A stretch of DNA of 16,178 nucleotides from DATAEU01 sp046724395 (GCA_046724395.1 JBKOWM010000048.1:1-16178); one strand, 5' to 3'; counted from the first letter of the stretch, positions 1 through 9,439 are shown. The notes: generated from the letters alone by a model not told the origin. Made by a program: numbers and translations.

Positions 1-866
1 GCAACCCGCCGAGCAGAAGTAGTACGTCCGGCCGTCGTGGACGGTCGTGTGTCCCGCGTTCGCGACGTCAACCGTCATGCCGCACACCGGATCGATCTCC
101 TCGTGCGGCGCGCCCGCGCTCGTACCAGCGTCGCTCGAGCCGGCCGCGCGCAGCTGCACGATCTCGGCGAGGATCGCTACCGCGATCTCCTCGGTCGGAA
201 CGCGCCCGAGATCGAGTCCCGCCGGAGCGTGGACGCGCGCCAGCGCCTCCTCGGAAGCCCCACGCTCGCGAAGGTACCCGAGGACGGCGGCTACCCGCTT
301 GCGCGAGGCGACGAGCCCTATGTACGCGGCCGGCGTTGCGAGGGCACGCTGCAGCGCATCCTCGTCGTAATGTCCCTGCGTCGCGACGACGACGTAGGTG
401 CGCTCGTCGACGCCGCGGAGATCGGGAGGCGATTCGTCTACTTGCGCGCCGCGCCACCCGAGCGCGTCCGCGAGCCCCGCGAGCGTCGCGGCGACCGGGG
501 ACCGCCCGATCGCAACGAGGGTCGGCTGCGAAACGACCGGCTCCATGTAGACCTCTAACGCTCCCTCGCTCTGGCACGCGATCGGGACGGTGACGATCCC
601 GTCGCTTGCGTGCTCCGGAAGCTCGTCGGGCGGGCCCAGGAACAGGAGCTGCGGGGCGCCGCGCTCGAGCACGCGGCGAGCCTCTCGAATGACGGTCGGC
701 TCGGCGCAGGCGCCGCCCAGCCATCCGCGGATCGCGCCGTCCGATGTGATGAGCGCGGTGGCTCCCTCCTTGCCGGACGACGGGGAGCGCCGCCAGACGA
801 CGGTCGCCAGGACGAACGGCTCGCCTGCCTCCGCGAGATCGTTCGCGAGTCGCAGGATCTCGCGTC

Positions 867-870
<4 letters not shown>
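1..870 (-). CDS. XdhC/CoxI-family molybdenum-enzyme maturation factor with C-terminal YHS domain (3' end beyond window)
   Basis: Reading the minus strand from the GTG at 870 gives 290 open codons to the window edge; no stop is reached, so the gene is partial at its 3' end. Residues 1-110 fit the XdhC N-terminal domain (TVVWRRSPSSGKEGA, then GWLGGACAEP near 49-58). Residues 115-242 fit the Rossmann-like XdhC C-terminal domain (LVAIGRSPVAATLAGLADALGW near 118-139, YIGLVASRKR near 183-192, HAPAGLDLG near 214-222). After a short linker, residues 259-290 are a YHS-type metal-binding domain (DPVCGMTVD, then YYFCSAGC; Cys263, Cys286, Cys290). XdhC proteins bind and sulfurate or insert molybdenum cofactor for xanthine-dehydrogenase-family enzymes; YHS domains are thought to bind metal ions. 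The start overlaps the coxL stop (GTGA, 867-870), so it is very probably co-translated with CO dehydrogenase. Family assignment is secure; the role of the YHS tail is inference. Confidence 0.93.
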
Positions 871-3224
<2,354 letters not shown>

Positions 3225-3234
3225 GTCGTCCTCC

Positions 3235-3717
3235 TCAGGCCGTCGCGTCCACGGTCGCCGCCGTCGCCGCGCCGGCCGCCTGGATCGCCTTGACGATGTT
3301 CATGTAGCCGGTACAGCGGCAGAGGTTGCCGGAGATCGCCCAACGGACGTCCTCCTCGCTTGGCGAGGGGTTCCGCTCCAGCAGCGCCGAGCCGACCAGC
3401 ATCATCGCCGGCGTGCAGAATCCGCACTGCAGCCCGTGCTCTCGTTTGAACGCTTCCTGCACCGGATGAAGCGAGCCGTTCGCCTGCAGTCCCTCCACCG
3501 TCGTGACGGCTCGCCCGTCGGCCTGGACGCCGAAGAGCGTGCACGCCTTCACCGGCGAGCTGTCGAGCAGCACGGTGCACGCGCCGCAGGTCGTCGTGTC
3601 GCATCCGATGTGCGTCCCGGTGAGCCCGAGCGTCTCCCGCAGCAGATGCACCAGGAGCATCCGGGGTTCGACGTCGGCCGTGCGCTCGACGCCGTTGACC
3701 GTCGTGGTGATCTTCAT
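3235..3717 (-). CDS. coxS: Aerobic carbon monoxide dehydrogenase, small (2Fe-2S) subunit
   Basis: 160 residues from the ATG at 3717. It carries two [2Fe-2S] clusters that pass electrons from the molybdenum site in CoxL to the FAD in CoxM. The N-terminal plant-type ferredoxin domain has Cys39, Cys44, Cys47 (GCDTTTCGAC) and Cys59. The C-terminal helical domain has Cys98, Cys101 (CGFC) and Cys133, Cys135 (CRCTG). Both sets are complete. I chose the ATG at 3717 because GGAGGAG lies six bases before it and the product then begins MKITTTVNGV, the usual CoxS start. An alternative ATG at 3735 overlaps the coxM stop (ATGA) and adds six residues, but has no clear ribosome binding site. It sits between coxM and coxL in one operon. 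Confidence 0.96.
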   Translation of the reverse strand: MKITTTVNGVERTADVEPRMLLVHLLRETLGLTGTHIGCDTTTCGACTVLLDSSPVKACTLFGVQADGRAVTTVEGLQANGSLHPVQEAFKREHGLQCGFCTPAMMLVGSALLERNPSPSEEDVRWAISGNLCRCTGYMNIVKAIQAAGAATAATVDATA

Positions 3718-3723
3718 TTCGCG

Positions 3724-3730
3724 CTCCTCC
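3724..3730 (-). promoter_or_regulatory. Ribosome binding site deciding the coxS start
   Basis: On the minus strand GGAGGAG is followed by CGCGAA and then the ATG at 3717. This strong site favours the inner start over the ATG at 3735 that overlaps the coxM stop. Confidence 0.7.
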
Positions 3731-3731
3731 G

Positions 3732-4613
3732 TCATGCCGGTCGGGTCACCGCGCCCGCCATCTCGGCCGCGCGCTGCAGTCCGCGCCGGACGAACACCTC
3801 CGCGACGTGTCGCTTGTACTCGGCGGATCCGCGGACGTCCGTCGTCGGGTTCGCGGCCGCGCCCGCCACGCGAGCCGCCTCGGCGAAGACTTCGTCACTG
3901 GGCTCGGATCCGGCGAGGAGCGTCTCCGCCTCGGTGACGTGGACGTTCGTGAGTCCGACGGACGTCAGCGCGATTCCGGCCCGACCGATCGTGCCGTTCT
4001 CGAAGCCGAGGAACACAGCGGCCGCAACGGTCGCGAAATCCCCGACCTTGCGCTCGAGCTTCAGATACGTCCCGCCGAAGCGCGCCTCGGGGGCGGGGAC
4101 ACGGACCTCCGTGACGAGTTCGTTCGGTTCGGCGGCATTCGTGAACGTGTCGACCATGAAGTCGCGGATGGGGAGCTCCCGTTCGCCCGCGACGCTTCGC
4201 AGGACGATCGACGCGCCAAGGGCAAGCATCACCGATCCGAGGTCTCCGGAGGGATCCGCATGCGAGAGCGAGCCGCCGATCGTACCGAGGTTGCGCACCA
4301 GTGGATCCGCTATCTGGGGCGCGGCCGCCGCAATGGTCGGGTAGCGGCCGGCGATCGTCTCATCCGCCGCCAGCCGGTTGTGTCGGACGAGCGCCCCGAT
4401 GCGAAGACTTCCGTCACGCTCCTCGATCTGGTCGAGGCCGGGGACGCGATTGACGTCCACCACGTGCGCCGGCGTGGCGAGCCGGAGCTTCATGAGCGGG
4501 ATCAGGCTCTGCCCACCGGCAAGAACCTTCCCGTCCTCGCCGAAGCGATCCAGGAGCGCGAGGGCGTCCGCGATCGACTCGGGCCGGTGGTACTCGAATC
4601 GTGAGGGCAGCAC
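3732..4613 (-). CDS. coxM: Aerobic carbon monoxide dehydrogenase, medium (FAD-binding) subunit
   Basis: 293 residues from the GTG at 4613 (GGGAGG seven bases upstream); the frame stays open further upstream, but that extension is not conserved-looking sequence. The protein is the flavoprotein of CO dehydrogenase: it takes electrons from CoxS and passes them towards the respiratory quinone pool. The PCMH-type FAD domain begins at once (LPSRFEYHRPESIADALALL). FAD pyrophosphate-binding loops are visible as AGGQSLIP (32-39) and TIGGSLSHADP (111-121), at the same positions I recall for Oligotropha CoxM. The C-terminal CO_deh_flav_C domain covers about 180-285. It is the first gene of the M-S-L operon, the order typical of form I clusters. 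The stop overlaps an ATG (ATGA, 3732-3735) just ahead of the preferred coxS start. Confidence 0.96.
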   Translation of the reverse strand: MLPSRFEYHRPESIADALALLDRFGEDGKVLAGGQSLIPLMKLRLATPAHVVDVNRVPGLDQIEERDGSLRIGALVRHNRLAADETIAGRYPTIAAAAPQIADPLVRNLGTIGGSLSHADPSGDLGSVMLALGASIVLRSVAGERELPIRDFMVDTFTNAAEPNELVTEVRVPAPEARFGGTYLKLERKVGDFATVAAAVFLGFENGTIGRAGIALTSVGLTNVHVTEAETLLAGSEPSDEVFAEAARVAGAAANPTTDVRGSAEYKRHVAEVFVRRGLQRAAEMAGAVTRPA

Positions 4614-4621
4614 GACTACGC

Positions 4622-4642
4622 CTCCCTTCGGGAACGAAGGAG
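4622..4642 (-). promoter_or_regulatory. Possible hairpin covering the coxM ribosome binding site
   Basis: On the minus-strand RNA CTCCTTCG, loop TTCC, and CGAAGGGAG can pair (five continuous pairs, then one bulged G before more pairs). The 3' arm contains the GGGAGG that serves the GTG at 4613. Pairing would hide the ribosome binding site. The stem is short and no ligand domain is visible, so this is tentative. Confidence 0.3.
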
Positions 4643-4759
4643 CGGTAGGAATACGTGCGGAGGGCGGAAGGGGTTCACGCCGGACGTTCTGGCTCTCGCG
4701 CGCCTGCGCGGCCTCGCGGACCCTCGAGCCGAGGTTGAAGGGCGCATACCCAATGTCTG

Positions 4760-4781
4760 CGTCGTCGTGGGCACGACGACG
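4760..4781. promoter_or_regulatory. 22-base palindrome upstream of the cox operon, candidate operator
   Basis: CGTCGTCGTG, two bases, CACGACGACG: a perfect 10-base inverted repeat. On the minus strand GACGTCGT also occurs 18 bases upstream of its copy in the left arm, giving a direct repeat as well. It lies about 147 bases before the coxM start and about 110 bases after the upstream hydrolase gene ends. No U-tract follows, so it is not a typical terminator. An operator for a cox regulator is the simplest reading, but unproven. Confidence 0.4.
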
Positions 4782-4888
4782 TCCGATTGCACCACGACGT
4801 CGCGTGTCGAGCAACTCGGAGGTTTTCTCCGGAGGGGCTGCCACTCGCGCGTTCACGCTCGCTCCGAGAGCCCCCAGACGCCGCCCCG

Positions 4889-5734
4889 TCACGTGTCGAG
4901 CTCGGCGCCCTCCGTCGCGATCAGGCATCGATCCGGATCGACGCCCCAACGGTCGAGGACATCTGCGCGCATGGCGTCGAGCTCCTCGTCGGTGTGCCAG
5001 GGGTCGTGATGGAACATCACGAGCCGCCCGACGCCCGTCCTCGCGGCGAACGCGGCGACGTGCTCGGTGCTCGAGTGCCCGAAACCGACGCGCTCCTCGT
5101 ACTCCTGCGGGGTGTACTGGGCGTCGTGGATGAGGATGTCGGCGCCGGCCGCGAGCGCGAACCCCGAGATCCACTCCCCCGGCAGCCGTTCCAGATCCGA
5201 TCCGAGCGCCGGCTCGTGGTCCGTGAGGTAAGCGAGTACGGAGCCGTCGGCATCGCGGATGCGATACCCGACCGTCTGGCCGGCGTGCATGATCGACTGC
5301 GACGACACCGTCGCCGGTCCCATCGACCAGGAGCCCTCGTTCGCGTCGTGGAAGTACGTCGTGGCGGGGACCTCGTACAGATGGACCGGGAAAAGCGGAG
5401 GCGAGAAGTAGGTGGCGATTCGTTCATCGAGCGAGGCCACGGGCGAGGGTGGGCCCCAGACGTGCAGCTCGATGCCCGGCGACCAGATCGGCTCGAACCA
5501 GCTGAGGCCCTCCACGTGATCGACGTGCAGGTGCGTGAGGAGGAGGTCGATGCGCGTCGGGAGATCGCGCATCAGCTCGATTCCGAGAGGCCGGGCCCCG
5601 GTTCCCGCGTCGAGCAGGATGCGTGAGTCGTCCGAGAGGCAGACCTCGACACAGGACGTGTTGCCGCCGTAGCGGACCGTGTCGGGTCCTGGAGAGGCAA
5701 TCGAGCCGCGACATCCCCAGATGCGGATCCTCAC
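4889..5734 (-). CDS. Metallo-beta-lactamase-fold hydrolase, PhnP/cyclic phosphodiesterase-like
   Basis: 281 residues. The N-terminus (MRIRIWGCRGSIASPGPD, then RYGGNTSCVEV) is typical of a group of MBL-fold hydrolases related to PhnP and phosphodiesterases. The metal motif HxHxDH is complete (His68, His70, Asp72, His73); further ligand candidates are His150, Asp172, Asp204 and His242 (FHHDP). No signal peptide is visible, so it is cytoplasmic. A dinuclear metal phosphodiester hydrolase is the most likely activity; the substrate cannot be read from the sequence. The GTG start at 5734 overlaps the stop of the PAS gene (GTGA), which suggests that the PAS protein and this enzyme are made together and may act together. 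It is not clearly part of the cox operon, being separated by 275 bases. Confidence 0.88.
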   Translation of the reverse strand: MRIRIWGCRGSIASPGPDTVRYGGNTSCVEVCLSDDSRILLDAGTGARPLGIELMRDLPTRIDLLLTHLHVDHVEGLSWFEPIWSPGIELHVWGPPSPVASLDERIATYFSPPLFPVHLYEVPATTYFHDANEGSWSMGPATVSSQSIMHAGQTVGYRIRDADGSVLAYLTDHEPALGSDLERLPGEWISGFALAAGADILIHDAQYTPQEYEERVGFGHSSTEHVAAFAARTGVGRLVMFHHDPWHTDEELDAMRADVLDRWGVDPDRCLIATEGAELDT

Positions 5735-6150
5735 GCCGGCGCCTCGTCCTGAGACATCTCCCAGAAGATCGCGATCGCGCCGACCGACTCGCCCGGATGC
5801 GCGAACAGGGGGAAGGCCGTGACGCCGATCCGGTGGTCCGCGCCGTCGGCGTCGCGGATGAAGAGGTCGGCGTGCCCCGGGCGGCCGTCACGGATCGCGA
5901 GCCTCGTCGGGAGAGCCTCGTACGGGACCACGTTGCCATCGTGGTCCCTCGGCTCGAAGTAGTTCGACCACTCCGCCGCGCGCCAGCCCCGTCCCTCGAC
6001 GAATCGACGGCCGAGGAGCTCCTCTGCCGCCTCGTTGAAGTAGATGACCGACCCCTCGGCGTCGACGAGCCACACCGGCGTCGCAAGGCGGGACGCGAAG
6101 CTCCGAGCCAGGATGAGGACCAGGTGTCGCTGAGGGGCCGTCTCGGCCAT
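5731..6150 (-). CDS. Small stand-alone PAS-domain protein
   Basis: 139 residues from the ATG at 6150. A single PAS domain fills about residues 22-132 (LATPVWLVDAEGSVIYFNEA near 22-41, then a helical linker, GHADLFIRD and HRIGVTAFPLF, ending VGAIAIFWEMS). There is no histidine kinase, GGDEF or other output domain and no membrane segment, so it is a cytoplasmic sensory or interaction module that must signal through a partner. The natural partner is the MBL-fold hydrolase, whose GTG overlaps this stop. The frame stays open upstream to 6264, but that part is low-complexity and lacks PAS character. No ribosome binding site precedes 6150; a TACCCT box eight bases upstream could give a nearly leaderless message. 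The ligand is unknown. Confidence 0.85.
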   Translation of the reverse strand: MAETAPQRHLVLILARSFASRLATPVWLVDAEGSVIYFNEAAEELLGRRFVEGRGWRAAEWSNYFEPRDHDGNVVPYEALPTRLAIRDGRPGHADLFIRDADGADHRIGVTAFPLFAHPGESVGAIAIFWEMSQDEAPA

Positions 6151-6158
6151 CGTCGCAC

Positions 6159-6164
6159 AGGGTA
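6159..6164 (-). promoter_or_regulatory. Candidate -10 box for the PAS-hydrolase pair
   Basis: TACCCT on the minus strand, eight bases before the ATG at 6150. It fits the TANNNT pattern seen before other genes here. There is no recognisable -35 box. Confidence 0.3.
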
Positions 6165-6214
6165 GTGGTCCGGCGCCCGCGCCGCCGGACGGTGAGCACC
6201 TCGCGGCCCGGCGC

Positions 6215-6910
6215 TCAGCCGGCTCGGCGCGCCGAGTGCTCGAGCTCGCTGGCGAGGTTCCCAACAGACGAGAACACCGCTGTCGCTCCTGCGGCCTCGA
6301 GCTCGGACCGGCAGAACCCGCCGGTCAGGACGCCGAGCATCGGCACCCCTGCCTCGGACCCTGCTACGGCGTCCCAGGTCGAGTCGCCGACGACGAAGGC
6401 CGGCTCCGCGTCGGGGAGCAGTCGGATCGCTGCGAGGAGCACGTCGGGATGCGGCTTCGTCCGTTCGACGTCGGCGGCGCTCGTCCAGCCCTCGCAGAGG
6501 TCGTCGGCATCGAGGAGCTCGAGGTACCGCTCGAGCTCTCGCTCGTTCGCCGACGTTGCGAGCACGGGCCGGAGGCCGAGGTCGCGGAGCCGGCGTAGGA
6601 ACGGCTTTGCATCCGGAAACACCGTCACCTGCGGAAGCAGCCCCATGTAAAGCTCGTCGTGCGCCGCGCGAACGCCGTCAGCGCGTTCGGCGTCGCATTC
6701 CTCGCCGGCGACGGCGGGCACGAACTGGTCGGCCCCCATCCCGACGTGGCGGTGCAGCGTGGCGGCCGGGACGAAGACGTTCGATCTCGCGAACGCGAGC
6801 GACCACGCGAGCGCGTGGTGATAGGTCGAGTCGACGAGCGTGCCGTCGACGTCGACGACCGCGATCTGCCCGCGCTCCCATTCGACGCCACGGATCGAAC
6901 GTCGCTCCAC
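6215..6910 (-). CDS. HAD-superfamily hydrolase, phosphoglycolate phosphatase/beta-phosphoglucomutase-like
   Basis: 231 residues. The four HAD motifs are present: DVDGT (20-24, nucleophile Asp20 and Asp22), LATSAN (motif II, Thr119/Ser120), Lys152 in TKPHPD (motif III) and VVGDSTWD (motif IV, Asp176 and Asp180). The helical cap inserted after motif I (about 29-100) marks subclass I. These cytoplasmic enzymes usually remove phosphate from small sugar phosphates or phosphoglycolate; the substrate is not evident. The GTG at 6910 is preferred because AAAGGAGG lies four bases upstream; an in-frame GTG at 6949 lacks such a site. The PAS gene starts 64 bases downstream on the same strand, so co-transcription is possible but not shown. 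Confidence 0.88.
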   Translation of the reverse strand: MERRSIRGVEWERGQIAVVDVDGTLVDSTYHHALAWSLAFARSNVFVPAATLHRHVGMGADQFVPAVAGEECDAERADGVRAAHDELYMGLLPQVTVFPDAKPFLRRLRDLGLRPVLATSANERELERYLELLDADDLCEGWTSAADVERTKPHPDVLLAAIRLLPDAEPAFVVGDSTWDAVAGSEAGVPMLGVLTGGFCRSELEAAGATAVFSSVGNLASELEHSARRAG

Positions 6911-6914
6911 GGAT

Positions 6915-6922
6915 CCTCCTTT
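6915..6922 (-). promoter_or_regulatory. Ribosome binding site deciding the HAD hydrolase start
   Basis: AAAGGAGG on the minus strand, four bases before the GTG at 6910. It is the strongest such site in this part of the window and rules in 6910 over the upstream start at 6949. Confidence 0.65.
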
Positions 6923-6982
6923 GAACCGATCGAGTCGCATACCCGCCACGCTCCGGCGCGAACCGGCGACGATGGGGCGCCA

Positions 6983-7876
6983 TCAGCGTTCGAGCGCGTC
7001 CAGGGCCGCGAGGATCCTTCGTGACGCGCCCTTGAGGCCGAAGTGGTCGGCGAACTGGACGAGTGCCGCGTCGTCGCGCGTCCCGCCCCACGTGCGCACC
7101 GGCGCGACCGCGTGGACGGGCACGATCCGGCCGATGGTGTCGAGGTACTCGCTCGCGTCTCGCAGCCGCGCGCGAAGCGCGGGCTTGCCCTTCAGCGGTC
7201 CCTCGGGCGCGGCGGAGCGCGCTTGTTCGAGCATCGCGTCGATCGACGGGTAGGCGTTTACGAGCTCGCGAGCCGTCTTCTCACCGATTCCCGCGACGCC
7301 GGGGAGGTCGTCGCTGGGATCGCCACGCAGCATCGCGAACTCCACGTACCGCGACGCCGGCACGCCGTACCGATCGAGCACGCCGGCCTCGTCGAGCTCG
7401 AGGAGCTCGGTTACCCCGCGTAGCGTGTACAGGAGCCGGACGACCGGATCGTCCACGAGCTGAATGAGATCCCGGTCTCCGGAGACGATCTCGATGCGAT
7501 CGTCCTCGGAAGCCTGAACGCAGATCGCTCCGATCGCGTCCTCGGCCTCCCATCCCTCGGTCTCGGCTTGCTTCATGCCGGTCAGGTCGAGCAGCTCCCG
7601 CAGGATCTCGAATTGCCCTGGCAGGTCGGCTGGGTCCTCCGCCCGCGTCGACTTGTACTGCGGATACAGCTCGGTTCGTGCGATCGGCCGCCAGTCGTGG
7701 TCGTAGACGTGGGCGACATCGTCGGGACGCCGCGTCGCGATCAGCCGCGCGACCATTCCGAGGTACCCGTAGCAGGCCCCGACGTTCGTCCCGTCCGGCG
7801 CGCGAACGGTGTCGCGAAGCGCGAAGTACGACCGGTACATCAGGCTCGAGACATCGAGAAGCAGCCGCAAAGTCAT
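6983..7876 (-). CDS. Stand-alone 5'-3' exonuclease/flap endonuclease (PolA N-terminal domain type)
   Basis: 297 residues, the size of the 5' nuclease domain of DNA polymerase I without its polymerase part. It is expected to remove RNA primers and 5' flaps in replication and repair. The FEN-type active-site acids are all visible: Asp8 (LLDVSS), Asp59/Asp61 (VYDHD), Glu110, Glu112 and Asp113 (WEAED), Asp134/Asp136 (SGDRD), and Asp186, Asp189, Asp190 (RGDPSDDLPG). The helix-hairpin-helix GVAGIGEKTARELV (193-206) follows. The basic YPQYKSTR (71-78) corresponds to the helical arch region. The ATG at 7876 has no ribosome binding site, but TAGGCT stands seven bases upstream, which suggests a leaderless message. 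The HAD gene starts 72 bases downstream on the same strand. Confidence 0.93.
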   Translation of the reverse strand: MTLRLLLDVSSLMYRSYFALRDTVRAPDGTNVGACYGYLGMVARLIATRRPDDVAHVYDHDWRPIARTELYPQYKSTRAEDPADLPGQFEILRELLDLTGMKQAETEGWEAEDAIGAICVQASEDDRIEIVSGDRDLIQLVDDPVVRLLYTLRGVTELLELDEAGVLDRYGVPASRYVEFAMLRGDPSDDLPGVAGIGEKTARELVNAYPSIDAMLEQARSAAPEGPLKGKPALRARLRDASEYLDTIGRIVPVHAVAPVRTWGGTRDDAALVQFADHFGLKGASRRILAALDALER

Positions 7877-7883
7877 CGTACCG

Positions 7884-7889
7884 AGCCTA
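7884..7889 (-). promoter_or_regulatory. Candidate -10 box for a leaderless exonuclease message
   Basis: TAGGCT on the minus strand with a seven-base gap to the ATG at 7876. Transcription would begin at or beside the start codon. There is no ribosome binding site in between. Confidence 0.45.
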
Positions 7890-7962
7890 CTTCCATCGCG
7901 GAGTGCGCCTGTAGCATCATTCGGTGGGCTCCGTCGTGTCTTCTACCGTCAGTAGACGAGTC

Positions 7963-7976
7963 GTCGTGAACACGAC
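7963..7976. promoter_or_regulatory. 14-base palindrome in the divergent promoter region
   Basis: GTCGTG, AA, CACGAC: a perfect inverted repeat between the divergent exonuclease and nucleotidyltransferase genes. The same half-sites with the same two-base spacer form the core of the palindrome upstream of coxM (4760-4781). A binding site for a dimeric regulator is possible; chance is not excluded in GC-rich DNA. Confidence 0.3.
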
Positions 7977-8037
7977 CGAGGAGGTTGTCTAACGATCGCG
8001 AACGTTGCCCGGATCGCTGAGCACAGGACCTGATCCC

Positions 8038-8538
8038 GTGGAGGATCTGGCGTCCCGGCAGCTGGCGGCGCTCGGGCGTGTCGCGAGTCTCCTCGAGGCG
8101 CGGACGATCGGCTACTGGCTGTTCGGTGGGTGGGCGGTCGACTTCTACGCAGGATCGGTGACGAGGGCGCACGACGACATCGACATCGCAATTTGGCTCG
8201 ACGACTTCGAACGGATCGCAGGACTTCTGGAATCGGACGGCTGGTGGCACGCGCCAGCCGAGGACGAGGACGGTGGAACCGGGTACGAGCGCGACGGCGT
8301 TCGTCTCGAACTTACCTATCTCGTTCGGGACCACGAGGGCGACGTCTTCATCCCGTTCCGGGATACCCCTGATCCATGGGATAAGGGATCGTTCGCGGAC
8401 GACGAGCGCACGCTAATAGGGGTTCGTTCGCGTGTCATCACGCTCGCGTCATTGAGGAGTATGAAGTCATGGCCTCGCGATGATCCTGAAGACGCTGCCA
8501 AGGACCGCGCCGACGTCGAGGCACTGCCGAACGCCTGA
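8038..8538 (+). CDS. Nucleotidyltransferase, aminoglycoside adenylyltransferase-like
   Basis: 166 residues from the GTG at 8038 (AGGA nine bases upstream). A TTG at 8005 in the same frame would add 11 residues without a ribosome binding site. The nucleotidyltransferase-fold motif is intact: GGWAVDFYAG (30-39), then RAHDDIDIAIW (43-53), with Asp47 and Asp49 as metal ligands and Glu91 (RLELTYL) as a candidate third acid. The C-terminal segment (LASLRSMK, then KDRADVEAL) matches the helical end seen in ANT(2'')/LinA-like enzymes. Such enzymes transfer AMP to a hydroxyl of a small molecule, sometimes an aminoglycoside or lincosamide. Resistance cannot be claimed from the sequence: there are many housekeeping or uncharacterised relatives. 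It stands alone, divergent from the exonuclease gene. Confidence 0.82.
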   Translation: MEDLASRQLAALGRVASLLEARTIGYWLFGGWAVDFYAGSVTRAHDDIDIAIWLDDFERIAGLLESDGWWHAPAEDEDGGTGYERDGVRLELTYLVRDHEGDVFIPFRDTPDPWDKGSFADDERTLIGVRSRVITLASLRSMKSWPRDDPEDAAKDRADVEALPNA

Positions 8539-8630
8539 GCAGTGACGAACGGCCCGGGCACCCGGTACTTATCCGCTACTCGATCGAGGAGCAGCGAGTG
8601 CGTCACCGCCGCAGCCTATCGACGCTCATC

Positions 8631-9383
8631 TCAACAACCCGAGTCGACCCACTCCGGCCCGGGACCCGCGCGAACCTCCTCGTGACGCGCCAGCCGCCGC
8701 AGACGCCGCCGGAACCGTTGCATGTAGGGACGCTGCCAGTCCGAATGTGTGAGGCAGCGCCACGACGCATACCGCTCTCGGTGGTAACGGCTCTCGAGCG
8801 TCTCCGCGTGACCGATGACGTTCCCGACGACGATGTCCTCCTTCGCGATCAGCCAGAGCGTGAGCCGAAGCGCCGCGCGGATCTGTGGCCGCCGATGCAG
8901 AATCTGGAGGGCACTCGTGCCGACCATCTCGATGCCGATCGCTGTCCAGTTCATGCCGATCGCGTGCCGGCATCGCTTCGCGACGTTCACCAGCTGATAG
9001 ATCGTTCCGTTGACGTCGACGATGAAGTGGGCACAGACGCCGGGGAGCTCTCCCATGTGCGGCTGGTTCGCGGCGAAATACCTCCATGCGCTGTCGAACG
9101 ACGTGCCGTCCGTGTAGTGCTCGACGATGACGTTCGGATCGCTCAGACGCCACGTGCGCACGCCGTAATGGCGCCTGGAATAGAGCGCGGTCTGGCGCTG
9201 TCTCGGCGTCCCGAAGGGGATCCGTTTCCAGACGATCGGCGGTCGAAGCTCCGAGGCGGTCGGCTCGCTCGCCCGTTCGACATCGCCCGGACCGGCGCGT
9301 GCAGACGCCGATCCTGCGAGCCCCGAACCCGTCAGTACGGCCGCCGCCGCGACCGACGCTACGACGCGACGACGGGTCACCAC
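8631..9383 (-). CDS. Exported N-acetylmuramoyl-L-alanine amidase (Amidase_2/PGRP fold)
   Basis: 250 residues. The N-terminus TRRRVVAS with a hydrophobic stretch and an Ala-X-Ala site (SASARA, about 25-30) is a signal peptide and matches a twin-arginine motif, so export by Tat is likely. The catalytic domain covers about 80-230: EHYTDG (His89), HFIVDVNGTIYQLV (119-132), IGMNWTAIGIEMVG (142-155), IGHAE (His192) and THSDWQ (His213, Asp215). This pattern fits a zinc amidase that cuts the lactyl-alanine bond in peptidoglycan; His89, His192 and one of the late His/Asp residues should hold the zinc. Tandem GTG codons at 9383 and 9380 are possible starts. A TAGGAT box lies six bases before the second, so the leaderless product may begin at 9380. 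Confidence 0.87.
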   Translation of the reverse strand: MVTRRRVVASVAAAAVLTGSGLAGSASARAGPGDVERASEPTASELRPPIVWKRIPFGTPRQRQTALYSRRHYGVRTWRLSDPNVIVEHYTDGTSFDSAWRYFAANQPHMGELPGVCAHFIVDVNGTIYQLVNVAKRCRHAIGMNWTAIGIEMVGTSALQILHRRPQIRAALRLTLWLIAKEDIVVGNVIGHAETLESRYHRERYASWRCLTHSDWQRPYMQRFRRRLRRLARHEEVRAGPGPEWVDSGC

Positions 9384-9386
9384 GGG

Positions 9387-9392
9387 ATCCTA
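9387..9392 (-). promoter_or_regulatory. Candidate -10 box for the amidase gene
   Basis: TAGGAT on the minus strand, three bases before the GTG at 9383 and six before the GTG at 9380. It favours a leaderless message starting at the second GTG. Confidence 0.4.
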
Positions 9393-9431
9393 CGCCTCGC
9401 CGCGCGTCGGCTAGCGTTCGCGCGACGTCGA

Positions 9432-9439
9432 GGGGAGGG
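9432..9439 (+). promoter_or_regulatory. Ribosome binding site of the first SDR gene
   Basis: GGGGAGGG five bases before the ATG at 9445. It shows that not all genes here are leaderless, and it fixes this start. Confidence 0.6.

Larger units (their letters stand above)
4614..4888. other. Intergenic region between the hydrolase gene and coxM
   Basis: 275 bases with no convincing gene. It should contain the cox operon promoter for the minus strand. Visible elements are the palindrome at 4760-4781, the hairpin at 4622-4642, a weak five-pair stem at 4817-4831 without a T-run, and a 10-base direct repeat CGTGTCGAGC at 4803-4812 and 4892-4901. I could not place a confident -35/-10 pair. Confidence 0.6.

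Noticed and set aside
165..170. Long open frames on the plus strand opposite the cox genes, the hydrolase and the exonuclease
   Set aside because: They are Arg/Ala-rich translations caused by high GC third positions of the real minus-strand genes, with no recognisable domains.
4817..4831. Possible terminator after the MBL-fold hydrolase gene
   Set aside because: CGGAG/CTCCG is only a five-pair stem with no T-run on the minus strand.
4614..5174. Longer coxM frame beginning at 5174
   Set aside because: The extra part overlaps the hydrolase gene and is low-complexity. The GTG at 4613 has a good ribosome binding site and gives the normal CoxM N-terminus and length.
7966..7992. Mini-ORF VNTTEEVV ending in TAA upstream of the nucleotidyltransferase gene
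   Set aside because: It is not adjacent to the gene start and shows no overlap or coupling; it arises partly from the palindrome at 7963-7976.
8038..8538. Calling the nucleotidyltransferase an antibiotic resistance gene
   Set aside because: Only the general fold and metal motif are visible. There is no mobile context, and many relatives have no known drug substrate.
8539..8630. Possible bidirectional terminator between the nucleotidyltransferase and amidase genes
   Set aside because: Only short stems (CCGGG-CA-CCCGG, ACTCG/CGAGT) with poor loops and no T-runs; nothing convincing in these 92 bases.
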